A DNA stretch of 64,000 bases from Fremontodendron californicum (lineage: Eukaryota; Streptophyta; Magnoliopsida; Malvales; Malvaceae): the NCBI GenBank assembly GCA_030761205.1, contig JAULJL010000032.1, forward strand, positions 10,855,134 through 10,919,133. Direction: 5' to 3'. Below the pieces are notes generated by a model, which was not told the DNA's origin, did no database searches, and saw nothing but the letters and a program-made list of their open reading frames with translations. Positions within the stretch are counted from its first letter, which is position 1, and each line of letters starts with the position of its first letter. This document shows positions 11,598 through 21,810 of this stretch, piece by piece. The position numbers were made by a program, and so were the translations under genes.

Positions 11598-12194
11598 AAG
11601 TTAAATATCTATGCTTGATCAAAATGGACTTTAAAAGCACGTAATATAGGCCAAGGTTCGGGTTTAGAAAGAAAGGATAAATAGGCCCAAAATGTGTTTA
11701 AGGGTAATTAGATCAAGGATCATTTCATGAGGAGGATTCATTTTTGAAACATTCGTCATTTTTTGGACTTTTCTCCTTTTGGAATTTTGTTTCTTTTTGT
11801 TCTTGGCTTTCATTGGCCATTCTTTTTCACACGTTTTTTGTGTGTGTGTTTTCTTTTTTTCTTTTCTTTTGTTTTTTTTTTTTGTTTGTTTGATGTCTCA
11901 TTTTTCCATGGAGGAGATTTTTCCTCGCATTTTCCCTCCAGTGTTGAGGGTGATCCTTGCTCAAGGTTCAAAGAAAGAAAGAATTCCTAAGGCTCAAAAG
12001 GGTGACTAGGGTAATTTTTTCTTAGTGAAAGGAATATGAAAAATGGCCATTTATCATATCAAGCACGAATATTCTCATTGAAAAGCGATCCTTAGGAGAA
12101 ATAGATAAATAGAATTTTCATTTTTGCACATGGAATCATTTGAATTCTCATATGCACAGTATCATACTTTTTCTTTTTTTTTTCTTTTTCTTCT
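11598..12194 (-). other. Copy B: truncated 3'UTR
   Basis: Read on the minus strand, this follows B's integrase stop and matches A's 3087-3720. It stops abruptly at 11598, where copy A's LTR end (CGACA) begins. No gene is seen. The plus strand has a T-rich stretch (11770-11900) that is open by chance. The rest of B's 3'UTR and its 3' LTR are not in the window. Confidence 0.8.
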
Positions 12195-14194
12195 TTAAGC
12201 ATAGTATTTCATCAATTCATCGGCGTTCACGGGATTTCTCAAGTCATCACCATCCATTAGAATTAAGATCAATGCTCCTCTAGAAAAAACTATTTTCACC
12301 ACATAAGGTCCTTCCCAATTCGGAGCCCATTTTCTGCGAGGATCTTTCACAATAGGGAGAACCTTCCTCAGTACCAACTCTCCCTCTCGAAATTTCCTAG
12401 GGCGAACCTTTTTGTTGTAGGCTCGAATCATCCTTTTCTGATACATCTCCTATGGCAAATTGCCTTCAGCCTTTTCTCTTCGATGATATTCAACTGTTCA
12501 TAACGAGCTCTCACCCATTCTGCCTCTTCTAGGCCAACTTCCATCAAGACACGAAGTGAAGGGATTTCAACCTCAATAGGCAACACTACCTCTATCCTAT
12601 ATACCAGCAAAAATGGCATGGATTGCAGAGTAATCTATAGCCACCAAGATGAAACAGTGTTCATTCGAAGCTTTCGGAGTAATAGGCCCGATCATATCTA
12701 TTCCCCACTTTGAAAATGGCTATGGAGCCGTCATGACTTGCAGCGGTGATGGCGGTACATGAATCTTGTCTGCATATATCTGGCATTTATGGCAATTCTG
12801 GGAATAATTAATGCAATCCCCTTCCATGGTTAGCCAATAGTATCTTGCCCTCATAATCTGGTTAGCCAGCATGTGGCCATTGGCGTGAGTGCCGCATGTC
12901 TCTTCGTGGACTTCTTCGAGGATTCTCTGAGCTTCAGCGAAAACAACACACCTCAACAGAACTGTTACTTGTGCAGGTATTGTTGACTCTTGATGTATTG
13001 CAAGATGTCGTAATACCAAGGGTGACCATCTACTTCTTCTTCGATACACAAGCAGTGGCAGGAGACTCATATATGCTCATCTTGATTGGCACAACTTCGG
13101 CCCCTTCATTCACTTTAAACATTGATGATAAAGTGGCTACAGCATCTGCCATTCGGTTTTCTTCTCGGGGGAGGTAATTAAAAGCCACTTCTTCGAATTC
13201 TTCAATCAAGCTCAGTATATCTCGATATCAGATTAACTTTGCATCCCGGTTTCCCATTCTCCCCGCAGTTGGTATATCACCAGGGTTGAATCTTCGAAAA
13301 CCTCTAGTGTTTTGATCTTTCTTTCTATGGCGGTGCTAAGACCCATAGTACACGCTTCATACTCAGCAATATTGTTTGTACAATCAAAATCCAATTTGGC
13401 AGTGAAAGGATAATAATATTCTTCAGGGGATATGAGCCCTGCACCAATTCCATGCCCCATGGCATTAGATGCGCCATCAAAGTATATTTTCCAGGTTTTC
13501 TTCTCAGAGGAAGTTTCTTTTTCTTGCGAGACACACATTAGGTCTTCGTCAGGGAAATCAAAATTTAGAGGCTCGTAATCCTCCACCGCTCGGCTTGCTA
13601 GTAATTCGGCTACTGCGCTACCTTTTATAGCCTTTTGGCTCACATATACAATATCATATTCAGAAAGCAACACTTGCCATCTCGTTATTCTTCCTGACAA
13701 CGAAGATGCCTCGAATACGTATTTAAGTGGATTTAACTTTGCAATCAGCTATGTCGTGTGATACAACATGTACTGTCTAAGCCTTCGGGCAGTCCAGCCT
13801 AGGGCATCACAAAGCCTTTCTACCAATGAATACTTCAACTCGTACTCAGTTTACTTCTTGCTAAGATAGTAGATGGATTGTTCTTTCTTTTCGGTTTCAT
13901 CATGTTGCCCCAACACACATCCCATGGACCTTTCGAATACTAACAAATACAATATCAACGACTTCCTTGGGACTGGTGGCATTAGTATCAGTGGGTTTGA
14001 CAGATAATGCTTAACCTTATCAAAGGCTATCTGGCATCCTTCTTCCCATTCCCCTAGATCTCGCTTTCGGAGTAGCTTGAATATCGGGTCACACTTATCG
14101 GTCAGTTGAGAAATGAACGGAGTGATATAATTCAGCCTTCCCAAGAAGCTTCTTACTTCCTTCTGAGTACGAGGTGGAGACAAGTTCTGAATAG
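12195..14194 (-). pseudogene. Copy B: end of reverse transcriptase, RNase H, second RNH and integrase (broken)
   Basis: On the minus strand from 14194, residues TIQNLSPPRTQKEVRSFLGR and KLLRKRDLGEWEEGCQ mark the thumb/connection after the RT active site. The RH region follows (MPPVPRKSLILYLLVFERSMGCVLGQHDE). Then comes a Tat-type second RNase H (DFDCTNNIAEYEACTMGL, about 13370-13420) and the integrase zinc finger (HEETCGTHANGHMLANQ...CHKCQIYADK, about 12780-12900). The integrase catalytic core is largely lost: about 12620-12720 contains a truncated join. The C-terminal part with KKVRPRKFREGELVLRKVLP is present, and the stop codon is at 12195-12197. Several frameshifts and stops separate the pieces. 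The RT palm is absent because of the insertion at 14195. Confidence 0.87.
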
Positions 14195-15704
14195 TGTTGT
14201 TGATTTTCACCACGCAAGTGCATGTATCGTACCAAGTAATATAATGAAAAAGTAAAGAGTCGAACCCACGAGGAATTGCTACTAAATTTGCTAAGTACTA
14301 AAATTAACACAACTTAATCTTATCTAAACAACTAATTAAAGATGATAATCAAAAACTAAATTAAAAGAAACTAATATTAAAAGCAAGTAAATTAAATAGG
14401 ATGAATTCAATTAATTATAAAAGCCTAGGATTACAACTTCCCTCGACACTTCGCTTGAATCTCTCTCAACCTCTTTACTTGATTAATGATCCTGAGTTGT
14501 TAACCTAGAGTTCTATCTTATTTATAAGTATATATTGATGGTCTCATAAAAATATCCTTCTTAACCAATTAACTAACCAACTATGAAAATTGATTTAAAG
14601 AAGAACTCATTAAGCTTAAGCTCTAACAATGGTTACACATGACAAGTAAGTATATTTCTACCCTACCTGCAGATCAACTCATCCTAATAAATGAATATGA
14701 AACATTTGTCATTCAATCCATGTCTAACACTAAACTCCCTATGTCTAGTTGTATTTAGGTTAACAAATCATTCTAATTGGTGGCCAATCAATTAGAAGCA
14801 TTAAAAACAAGATTGAACAAACAACTCAACAAACCATTAAATCAAGCTAGAGAGAGAAAGTAAATTCAAACTACATGTTTAGTTCCATTGAAATCCTAGT
14901 AAAAGAAAATTAGTTCATGATAACTAATGAAAACAAATATTCAAATAGTTTCACCATCATCAACAACACAAGAAAAATCAAGAAGAGAAAACTAAGAGAT
15001 GTCAATTCTTGAATCTTGAATCTTCACCAATCTTCCAATCTTCTTGAGAGCTTTTGATGGAAACTATCCTCTTGAAAGAATTAGGTTTTTAGAACCCCAA
15101 TCACCCTTATTTTAACCTGAAAGAGTCCTATTTAAAGTGTCCAAGGCCCTCTGGAGTCCGAAACTTCGGGCAGAAGAAAATAGGTAAGCTACAACTTTTA
15201 ATTTTTTTTCTATATTTTACTATTCACACCTGGCGCTGTAGCGCTGACTCTCGAATTGTAGCGCCAGCCTTCTCGATTTGCGGCACTTCACCTCTGTCAT
15301 CTTCTTGGACTTTGTCAGCTGATTTGGATGGGCAAATCTTGTCTGATTTTAACGAGTAAACTACCGTTGGAAAGGTATGGAAGTCGGCTTCAAAAGTCAT
15401 GAGGAAGTTTTCTTAAATGAAGAGTTTAAGATCATGTTTTCCTTGAAAGAAGCTCCGGAGGTCAAATCTACTTGCACGTTGTTTTGCACCGTTTTTCATC
15501 GTTTTGCACCCCGAAGCTTCGGATCACTTTGGACCTATAAAAACACATAAATAATGACTAAATAACTATTTTAAACATGAAATGGATAAATAAAATAAAT
15601 CTAAAAACATCTAAAACTAATCAAATCCTAATAAAAGCCTCAAGGACTTAGCCGATTTATATGCATAAAAGGTGGCAAAATAACTATATTTCCTAGAGTT
15701 ATCA
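14195..15704 (-). repeat. 3' LTR of Athila-like element (1510 bp)
   Basis: On the plus strand it begins TGTTGTTGATTTTCACCACG and ends TCCTAGAGTTATCA; on its own strand it is TGATAACTC...CAACA. It matches the solo LTR at 43169-44690 over its full length, which fixes both ends. Flanking Tat sequence CTGAATAG on the left matches copy C at 47250. Confidence 0.88.
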
Positions 15705-17534
15705 CACTTCCAAAATTAAGATTTTGCTAGTCCTGAAGCAAAACAAAACAAAACAAACTAAATAAACTGACTCTAACACAACTTAAGATAAATGCACTAA
15801 AACAATCATTCCCTTAATTGTCCTCAAAAGTTATCTCAAAATCCCAACTCAAAGTAGAACACAAACATAATTCAAATTTATGATTGAATTCAATCGTATG
15901 CCTTATGCTTGAATGGATTTTCAGTGTGTGTGTGAATAATATATTTGCAAATCATTGAATGCAATCGAAATAAGTTTATGCCAATGCAAAATATGAATTA
16001 CTATTAGATTCTCATATGTTTGCTTTTCATCTCTCTCTCCACTAATGTAGACTAACACTTCATCAAGGATCAAGTAGGTCTTTATTAAGCTTGTAAGTAA
16101 GGCTAGGGTCAAGGTAGGGTAAAGATATATTTCGGTTTAAGTCACCATAGACACTTTACATTTTTTTCAGGATTTTTGAGAGCCATAGTCTTTTCCTCAA
16201 ATTACATTCTCCATTCTTTGAATACAATTCCTTTTTTCTTCACCAATCTATTTTTTTTCTGTTCTTCGTTTACGAAGAACCATAATTTTTTTTTTCTATA
16301 AAGAAATTTCACATCACTATTTCACCGAAATTCGACATGGCTCATAATTGTTTCCTGTAATATCAGCACATGCCTATATAGTGAGAGTTAATCATGATTT
16401 TTCTTATTTGGCTAGGCTAAAAGATATGGCAATCAAAGAAAATAGATATATCAATAGGCACAATAGGGTAGACTAATGATAATCATATATAAAGGTAGGC
16501 TCGAAAGGCTCAAACGATCCAAATATGGCCTAAATCACTTTCTTAATTTAGTGTTCTCTAGGATTTCGCCTCGAGAGAGAATCAAACAAATTCTAGTCTC
16601 CTTGACATAATCGCAATTCACATTAACATAATTAGCCTTTAAATAAGCAATGTAAATCTAAGCAAGAGATTAAATGCTCAATTTGTGAAAATCACATCCT
16701 AACATGAAACTAACAATAGAATTTAACACAAATTCTTCTCATGCTTAAGTTTTTCCCAAAAATCAAGATAAATCAATAACTAAAATTCATCATTGGATAT
16801 GGATTCCATCATAATAAGTGCATCATATCTGAAGCAAAACCAATTTGTTTTTCAAAATTTTATTAAAGAATCATAAAACATAAATATAGAAAATAAACTA
16901 AAAAGAAAACACACAAACTAACTAAAAAAAATCACACAAAATAAAAGAAATCAATAAACCAAAGACCAATACCCCCAAACTTAAAACAGAAATTGTCCTC
17001 AATGTTTTTTTAAAAAAAAAGAGTAAGAATAAGAAAACTCCCCTATCAATGAAAGCAAAGTAGGAGAAGCTCTAGTTTTCCTCTTAGACCTTATTATGCT
17101 TGTCCAAGTTGAGTGAGTAGTCACTACAAAGGAAAAACAAAGTAAAAAGAAATTAATAATAATATCCTAAAAAAATGAAAATCAAAATTAATGAAAAGAA
17201 AAATTTATAACTTGGGTTGCCTCCCAAGAAGCGCTTGATTTATAGTCATCGGCTTAACTATCTCATTGTTCATCATTCTGTATCCAACCACTTGATGATT
17301 TTCATTTCATGCCATGTGTTTCTTTTTTCTTTGAACAGTTTAGTAATCTTGCAGGCTTGAAAGCAAAATTCATCCCTTTTCATGGTAGAATTCAAGAATG
17401 CTTTAAGTGGATCAATAGGATAAATCTCTATGAATTCCTCGTTGTTAGCACTATTTATCACATCTATTAGCTTTGGCTGTTGCATGCATTAGGGAACAAA
17501 GTTGTGGTGGTGGGTCACACTGGATCTCCTTTTC
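15705..17534 (-). other. Internal 3' region of Athila-like element, no gene seen
   Basis: AT-rich, with many stops on both strands. The minus strand has a purine-rich TTTTGGAAGTG next to the LTR (possible polypurine tract, 15705-15721), the CATTGAGGACAATTTCTG motif near 16990-17008, and the inverted repeat CTTGGGAGGCAACCCAAG. A short open frame (17273-17485, minus) with IEIYPIDPLKAFLNSTMKRD may be leftover of a polyprotein tail but is not recognised. Confidence 0.65.
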
Positions 17535-18038
17535 TTAAACTTTTTCAACTTCTTTTTCACTCACTTTTTCTTTTTCAATAGGATTGTTTGGTAGTGGGTC
17601 ACACTGAATTTCTTCTTGAGCTTTCTCAACTTCATCTCCAATAAGCTTGGTTGGCAATTCAAGCTCTTTGTTATCCTCTTCTATCTCTTTTTCAATCCCA
17701 AGTGTATTGGCATTACAATGCTCTTGTTCTTCTCTTATGGGATTAGTTTCAATATCACTTGGAAGAGTTTCTTGAGGGCAATTGTTAATGGCATTGACAA
17801 GATGGCACATTTGTGTTTCAAGACTCCTAAGTGTTGCCGTTTGACTCTGAAGTAATGCTTCTTGACTTTGAAGTTCTACTTCTTGACTTTGAAGTGATGC
17901 TGATTGCTCCTGAATGATAGTGTCGGTTCTTGCCATGAACTGCATAAACATCTCTTCCAATGAAGGATTCGTTTTTGGAACTGGTGCTTGAGCTTGTGAT
18001 GAAAACTCAAGAGGAAAGGCTTGGTTGGCTGAAAACAA
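17535..18038 (-). pseudogene. Gag C-terminal remnant of Athila-like element (167 aa)
   Basis: An open frame with the gag tail typical of Athila-like polyproteins: SLEEMFMQFMARTDTIIQEQ, then LRSLETQMCHLVNAIN, then PQETLPSDIETNPIREEQEH. Residues 43-70 are a coiled-coil-like run of heptads (SLQSQ/ELQSQ/LLQSQ) made by in-frame 21-bp duplications. The tail (residues 110-167) is very acidic, rich in Glu and Lys. The N-terminal gag core and zinc knuckle are missing, and the start Met lies at the junction with an LTR fragment. A full gag is usually several hundred residues, so this is a truncated remnant, although the frame is intact. Confidence 0.75.
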
Positions 18039-18098
18039 AAGGCTTTCCAGTGCTGACTCTCAAATTGGAGCGCTAGCCTTCTCGATTTACTACACTTG
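18039..18098 (-). repeat. Fragment of Athila-like LTR at the right border
   Basis: CTGACTCTCAAATTGGAGCG and GCCTTCTCGATTTACTACAC match the middle of the LTR at 15240-15290 and of the solo LTR at 44220-44270. It is therefore a leftover of the 5' LTR, directly joined to gag and to Tat sequence. Confidence 0.7.
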
Positions 18099-21000
18099 AA
18101 ACCTACTGAGGAAAAAATGTGAGGGATTGGAGGGAAAGTCATGGGCTTCCATTCCATATCTATACCTGAAAGTTGGGCCATCCTCCTCTTTTGGTTCTTC
18201 TCAACTTGTCTTCTTTTCTCATGGGCTTTAGGGAGGTACCCAAGACCAAATTGTCTTTCTTTCCAGCCACTTTGATCTCTCTTGCCATTCTTTGTAGGTG
18301 TTTTCCTAATCTTTTTCCTGCGCGACAGCCTTTTCCAACTATCATCTTTACCCCTAACCTGGTATTCTTGGATAATCTCGGCTCTGGAATTTTATATCCC
18401 TCGGTGATGAACACAGCGTTGACAAACTCTAATGATCTGAACGAGCACTCTACAGCATCTTCATTCACTTCTATATAAGGGGATTCGGTGGATGCAGAAG
18501 CTATAATATCTTTTTCTCCTAACACATTGACTAGGCATCTTTCAATCACAACTTTCAGCTTTTGATGGAGAGATGACGGCACAGCCTCGGCAGAGTGAAT
18601 CCATGGCATCCCTAGCAAACAATTATAAGATGGGGTGATGTCCATTACTCAAAAATTAACCTCATAGGTACAAGGACCTATTTGAAATGAGATTTTAATG
18701 CTTTCAATCACCTCCCAACGAGTGCCATCAAAGGCTCTGACAACAGCATGACTTGGCAGCATGTAGGTCATATCAATTGGTAGTTTCGACAAGGTTGCCA
18801 ATGGCATCACATTCAAAGAAGATCCGCTGTCGAGGAGTACTCGCGGAAGAATGTGCCCCCTTATAGGTTGTGGTTATATGAAGAGCCTTGGTAGACCCTA
18901 TTCCATTTGGCGGTATCTCATCATAACTGAAAGAGATATAATCATCTACTGTGATGTTCCCCACCAATCGGTCTAACTTCTCCATTGATATGTTGTTAGC
19001 CACATAAGCCTGGTTCAATATTCTCAGCAGAGCATTTCGGGGTGGCTCTGAGTTTAACAGCAGTGAAAGAACTGAAATCCTCATCGGTTGGCGATGCAAT
19101 TGTTCTACTACACTATATTCACTGTGTTTGATGAACTTTAAGAACTCGCAGGCTTCCTTCTCATTCATCGGCTCTTTCACTTTATTAATTGGGGATGAAT
19201 CCTTCTCCACTTCCCCAGATTATTCTACCTCCATAGGGTCTGGTTCCATTGTCCTTTTCCCCTTATCAGTTCCTCCTGTTTTTCTCATTTGATTATGCTC
19301 AACTGTTCCCGGGGCATAGCATCTACCACTTCGGGTTAGGTGACCTACTTCAGTTACATCTACAGAGACTGTCTGATGGTTCGAGGATCCCAGCATTGCC
19401 ATACTACATTCATAGTTCCATGGAATTGTCTTGTCCCCCTTGTAAGGAAAAGGTAACGACAATTCTATGATCAATTTCGGAACGGGTCCCTCAACTACTG
19501 GAATACCCTTTACCTATGGATCATCATAATATATGATTAGGGGTCTATCTACCCCATAACTGATTTCATTCATACTGACTTAAGGATCCTCTATCTTTTC
19601 AAAAAATGGGCCTCACCTATATCCATCATCTTTTGAATCTTTGCCAAAAACTCTTCACAATGTTGAATGGCATGCCCCTTACCCTCATGATATTGGCAAA
19701 AGTCCTCTGACTGACTGGCTATTTTTCTCACATCCGATTTTGGCTGAATCAACCCTGACTTGACCATCTCTACCCAGACTCTGATCATTGGTGTTTTTAC
19801 CTTCTTGACATCTCTTTTCACCTTTTCAACCTCTCCTGACATGATTGCGTTAACCTTAGCCTCTGTGTGATTAGGCAATGAGTTACCTGCCATATTAGGC
19901 CCATTTTTCGGTCTGAATTTCAAAATTCCCCCATCAATAAGGCTCTGGACCTTGAAAGCAGTGAAGTTCTTGTTTGAGTGTCCTTGAATCCCCGCATGGT
20001 ATGCGCAATGAGCGTTGGAATCGTACCACTTGGGATAAGGAGGTTTTAAAGGTTGGAGATAGACAGGTGCAACGAGTTGCTCCTATAGAAGCTTTGGGTA
20101 TAACTTATTGTAAGTAGTAGGGATAGGGTCATATTAAGGCTTTGGATTATTCCTCACAGGACTTTGATCATTTAGGCTGATGCTTTGAGTGTTTGGTGAA
20201 ATGGCTATTTGAAGAGATATTCCAGTCGGATATGGTTGTTGTGGTATGGCTGTATAGGGAAAAAGGTTGTAAGTGAGGCTGTTTATAGCTGGGTAGTATG
20301 GGTTATAGGTTGGGTAAGGTGTATAGGGTGCAGGAGATATAAAAGTATGGTTATTGAAACTGACTGCATGAGCCTCCCCTTCTTTTTTCTTGGTAGGAGT
20401 TGTTTTCTTGTGGGTGACTTGTTCCCCACTTTCCAGTTTTTCGCTCTAGATAGCGGTTTCAATCATCTCTCTAGTTATGACCATATCTGCAAAAATTTTA
20501 GTGGCATTACCCACCAACTTTTCATAGTATGGCGTCTTCAGAGTATTGATAAAAAGAACCGTAGTTTCTTTATCAGTCAAAAGTGGCTGCCCCTGGGTAG
20601 CCATGTCTCGCCATTTCTACGCATACTATTTGAAGCTTTCAGTAGCTTTCTTCTCCATGTTTTGCAGGGATAGTCTGTCAAGTACCATGTCAGACACATG
20701 CCTGTAGTGTTCCAGAAAAGCCATAGACAAGTTCGTCCAAGAGCAGATCTTGCTTAGGGTGAGCTGATTGTACCATCGAGTTACAGACCCAATAAGGCTA
20801 TCTTGGAAGCAATGGATAAGCAATTTCTCATTGCTATCATGTTCGATCATCTTTCGATAATACATTGTCCAATGCGCGAAAGGATTGGTGGTCCCGTTGT
20901 ACTTCTCAAAATCTGGCATTTTGAACTTAGGTGGGATCACTAGAACAAAAATTAAACTCATCTCTTTAGCATCGAGGCTGCCAAACAATTCAGCCACTTC

Positions 21001-21560
21001 GACGACCCGCACCTTTCTTCTAATAGTTAATACTTCTTTTACGATTCAGTTATTTCAACCTTTTTCAGCTCCGCCGTTTTCATCTTTCGAGGAGATCATC
21101 TAGTTATGGGGCATATTGGGGTTAGCTGGGATTGCCCCAAGATTTACCCCAATCGGCTTTTATTTTGTGCCCGTGTGTTGGGTTGAACATACACGAAAGG
21201 CATTGCAGCTGTCGGTGGTAGAGTTTCTGTATTCTGTAGGGATTGGCCGTCTGTCAGTACGGCTTCTTGCCGACCCTCTATGTCCTTTTGACTTCTTGAT
21301 TCTACTCCTAAAGTCAAATTTTTGGTCTGTCCATTTCCCTTAACTGCCACGGACACCAGTTCTATCAACTTATTCATCTGATCTCTCGATTCGGCTTGAG
21401 ATTTGGCCAACTATTCCCTTAACTCATCTTGTGCTTTTTGCATTCTCTCTATTCGAGCAGTCTATTCATTTTTCATGATCCTGACTTGCGATCGAGTATT
21501 ATACTGATGCAGAGTGCTTCTCTCTGGGTGTTTCGGTAGCCGCCCAATTTTTAAACCTTG
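18099..21560 (-). pseudogene. Copy B: gag and protease, broken
   Basis: Minus-strand Tat gag-protease. The gag N-terminus has HQYNTRSQVRIMKNE (about 21470-21510). The capsid-like Retrotrans_gag core (20626-21012) shows PPKFKMPDFEKYNGTTNPFA and SVTRWYNQL. A variant zinc knuckle CQYHEGKGHAIQHC lies about 19670-19712. The region before the protease (18845-19210) has EACEFLKFIKHSEYSVVEQL. The aspartic protease motif LLDSGSSLNVMP is intact at about 18802-18838 but in a different frame from the sequence before it. It is followed by MDITPSYNCLLGMPWIHSAE (18580-18645) and a G-rich RLGKHLQ segment. Multiple frameshifts and stops exclude a working polyprotein. Confidence 0.85.
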
Positions 21561-21810
21561 GTGTAAATACCACGGATTAGAATTCCATGGCACATTATTC
21601 CCTTTTTTACTTATTAAATGCACGCAAGAATGAATTAATAAATGAATCAATGAATGATTGAACAAACATTTTAGACGAATGAATGAATAAATGTATGCTT
21701 CTATAACTGTATCAAATGATGCAAATAATGGTATTTTCCTTACGATCAAATTCCAACGGAAAGGTTTTTTCATTAATTCATAGAAACTTTTTACAAGTCA
21801 TCTCTCACTC
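21561..21810 (-). other. Copy B: spacer between ORF1 and gag
   Basis: AT-rich, no gene recognised. Copy C diverges completely from B at this point (C at 52205), so one of them has a breakpoint here. ATGAATGAATGAAT-like short repeats occur at 21620-21700. Confidence 0.6.

Larger units (their letters stand above)
14195..18098 (-). mobile_element. Athila-like LTR element nested in copy B, 5' end truncated
   Basis: This is a second Ty3/gypsy family in minus orientation. It consists of a complete 3' LTR (14195-15704), an internal region with a gag remnant (17535-18038) and a short LTR fragment (about 18039-18098). Two signatures typical of Athila-like elements are visible on the minus strand: CTTGGGAGGCAACCCAAG (17213-17232) and AGTTTGGGGGTATTGG (around 16965-16985). 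Most of the 5' LTR and all of pol are absent, so it is a non-autonomous or deleted derivative. On its right side Tat sequence resumes at the protease-to-RT spacer, about 1.4 kb away from where it stopped on the left (judged against copy C). Confidence 0.8.

Noticed and set aside
11763..12009. Phe-rich 75-76-codon open frames that look like a signal or membrane peptide
   Set aside because: T-rich plus strand of copy B's 3'UTR, whose other strand is the homologous A/G-rich 3'UTR seen in A and C.
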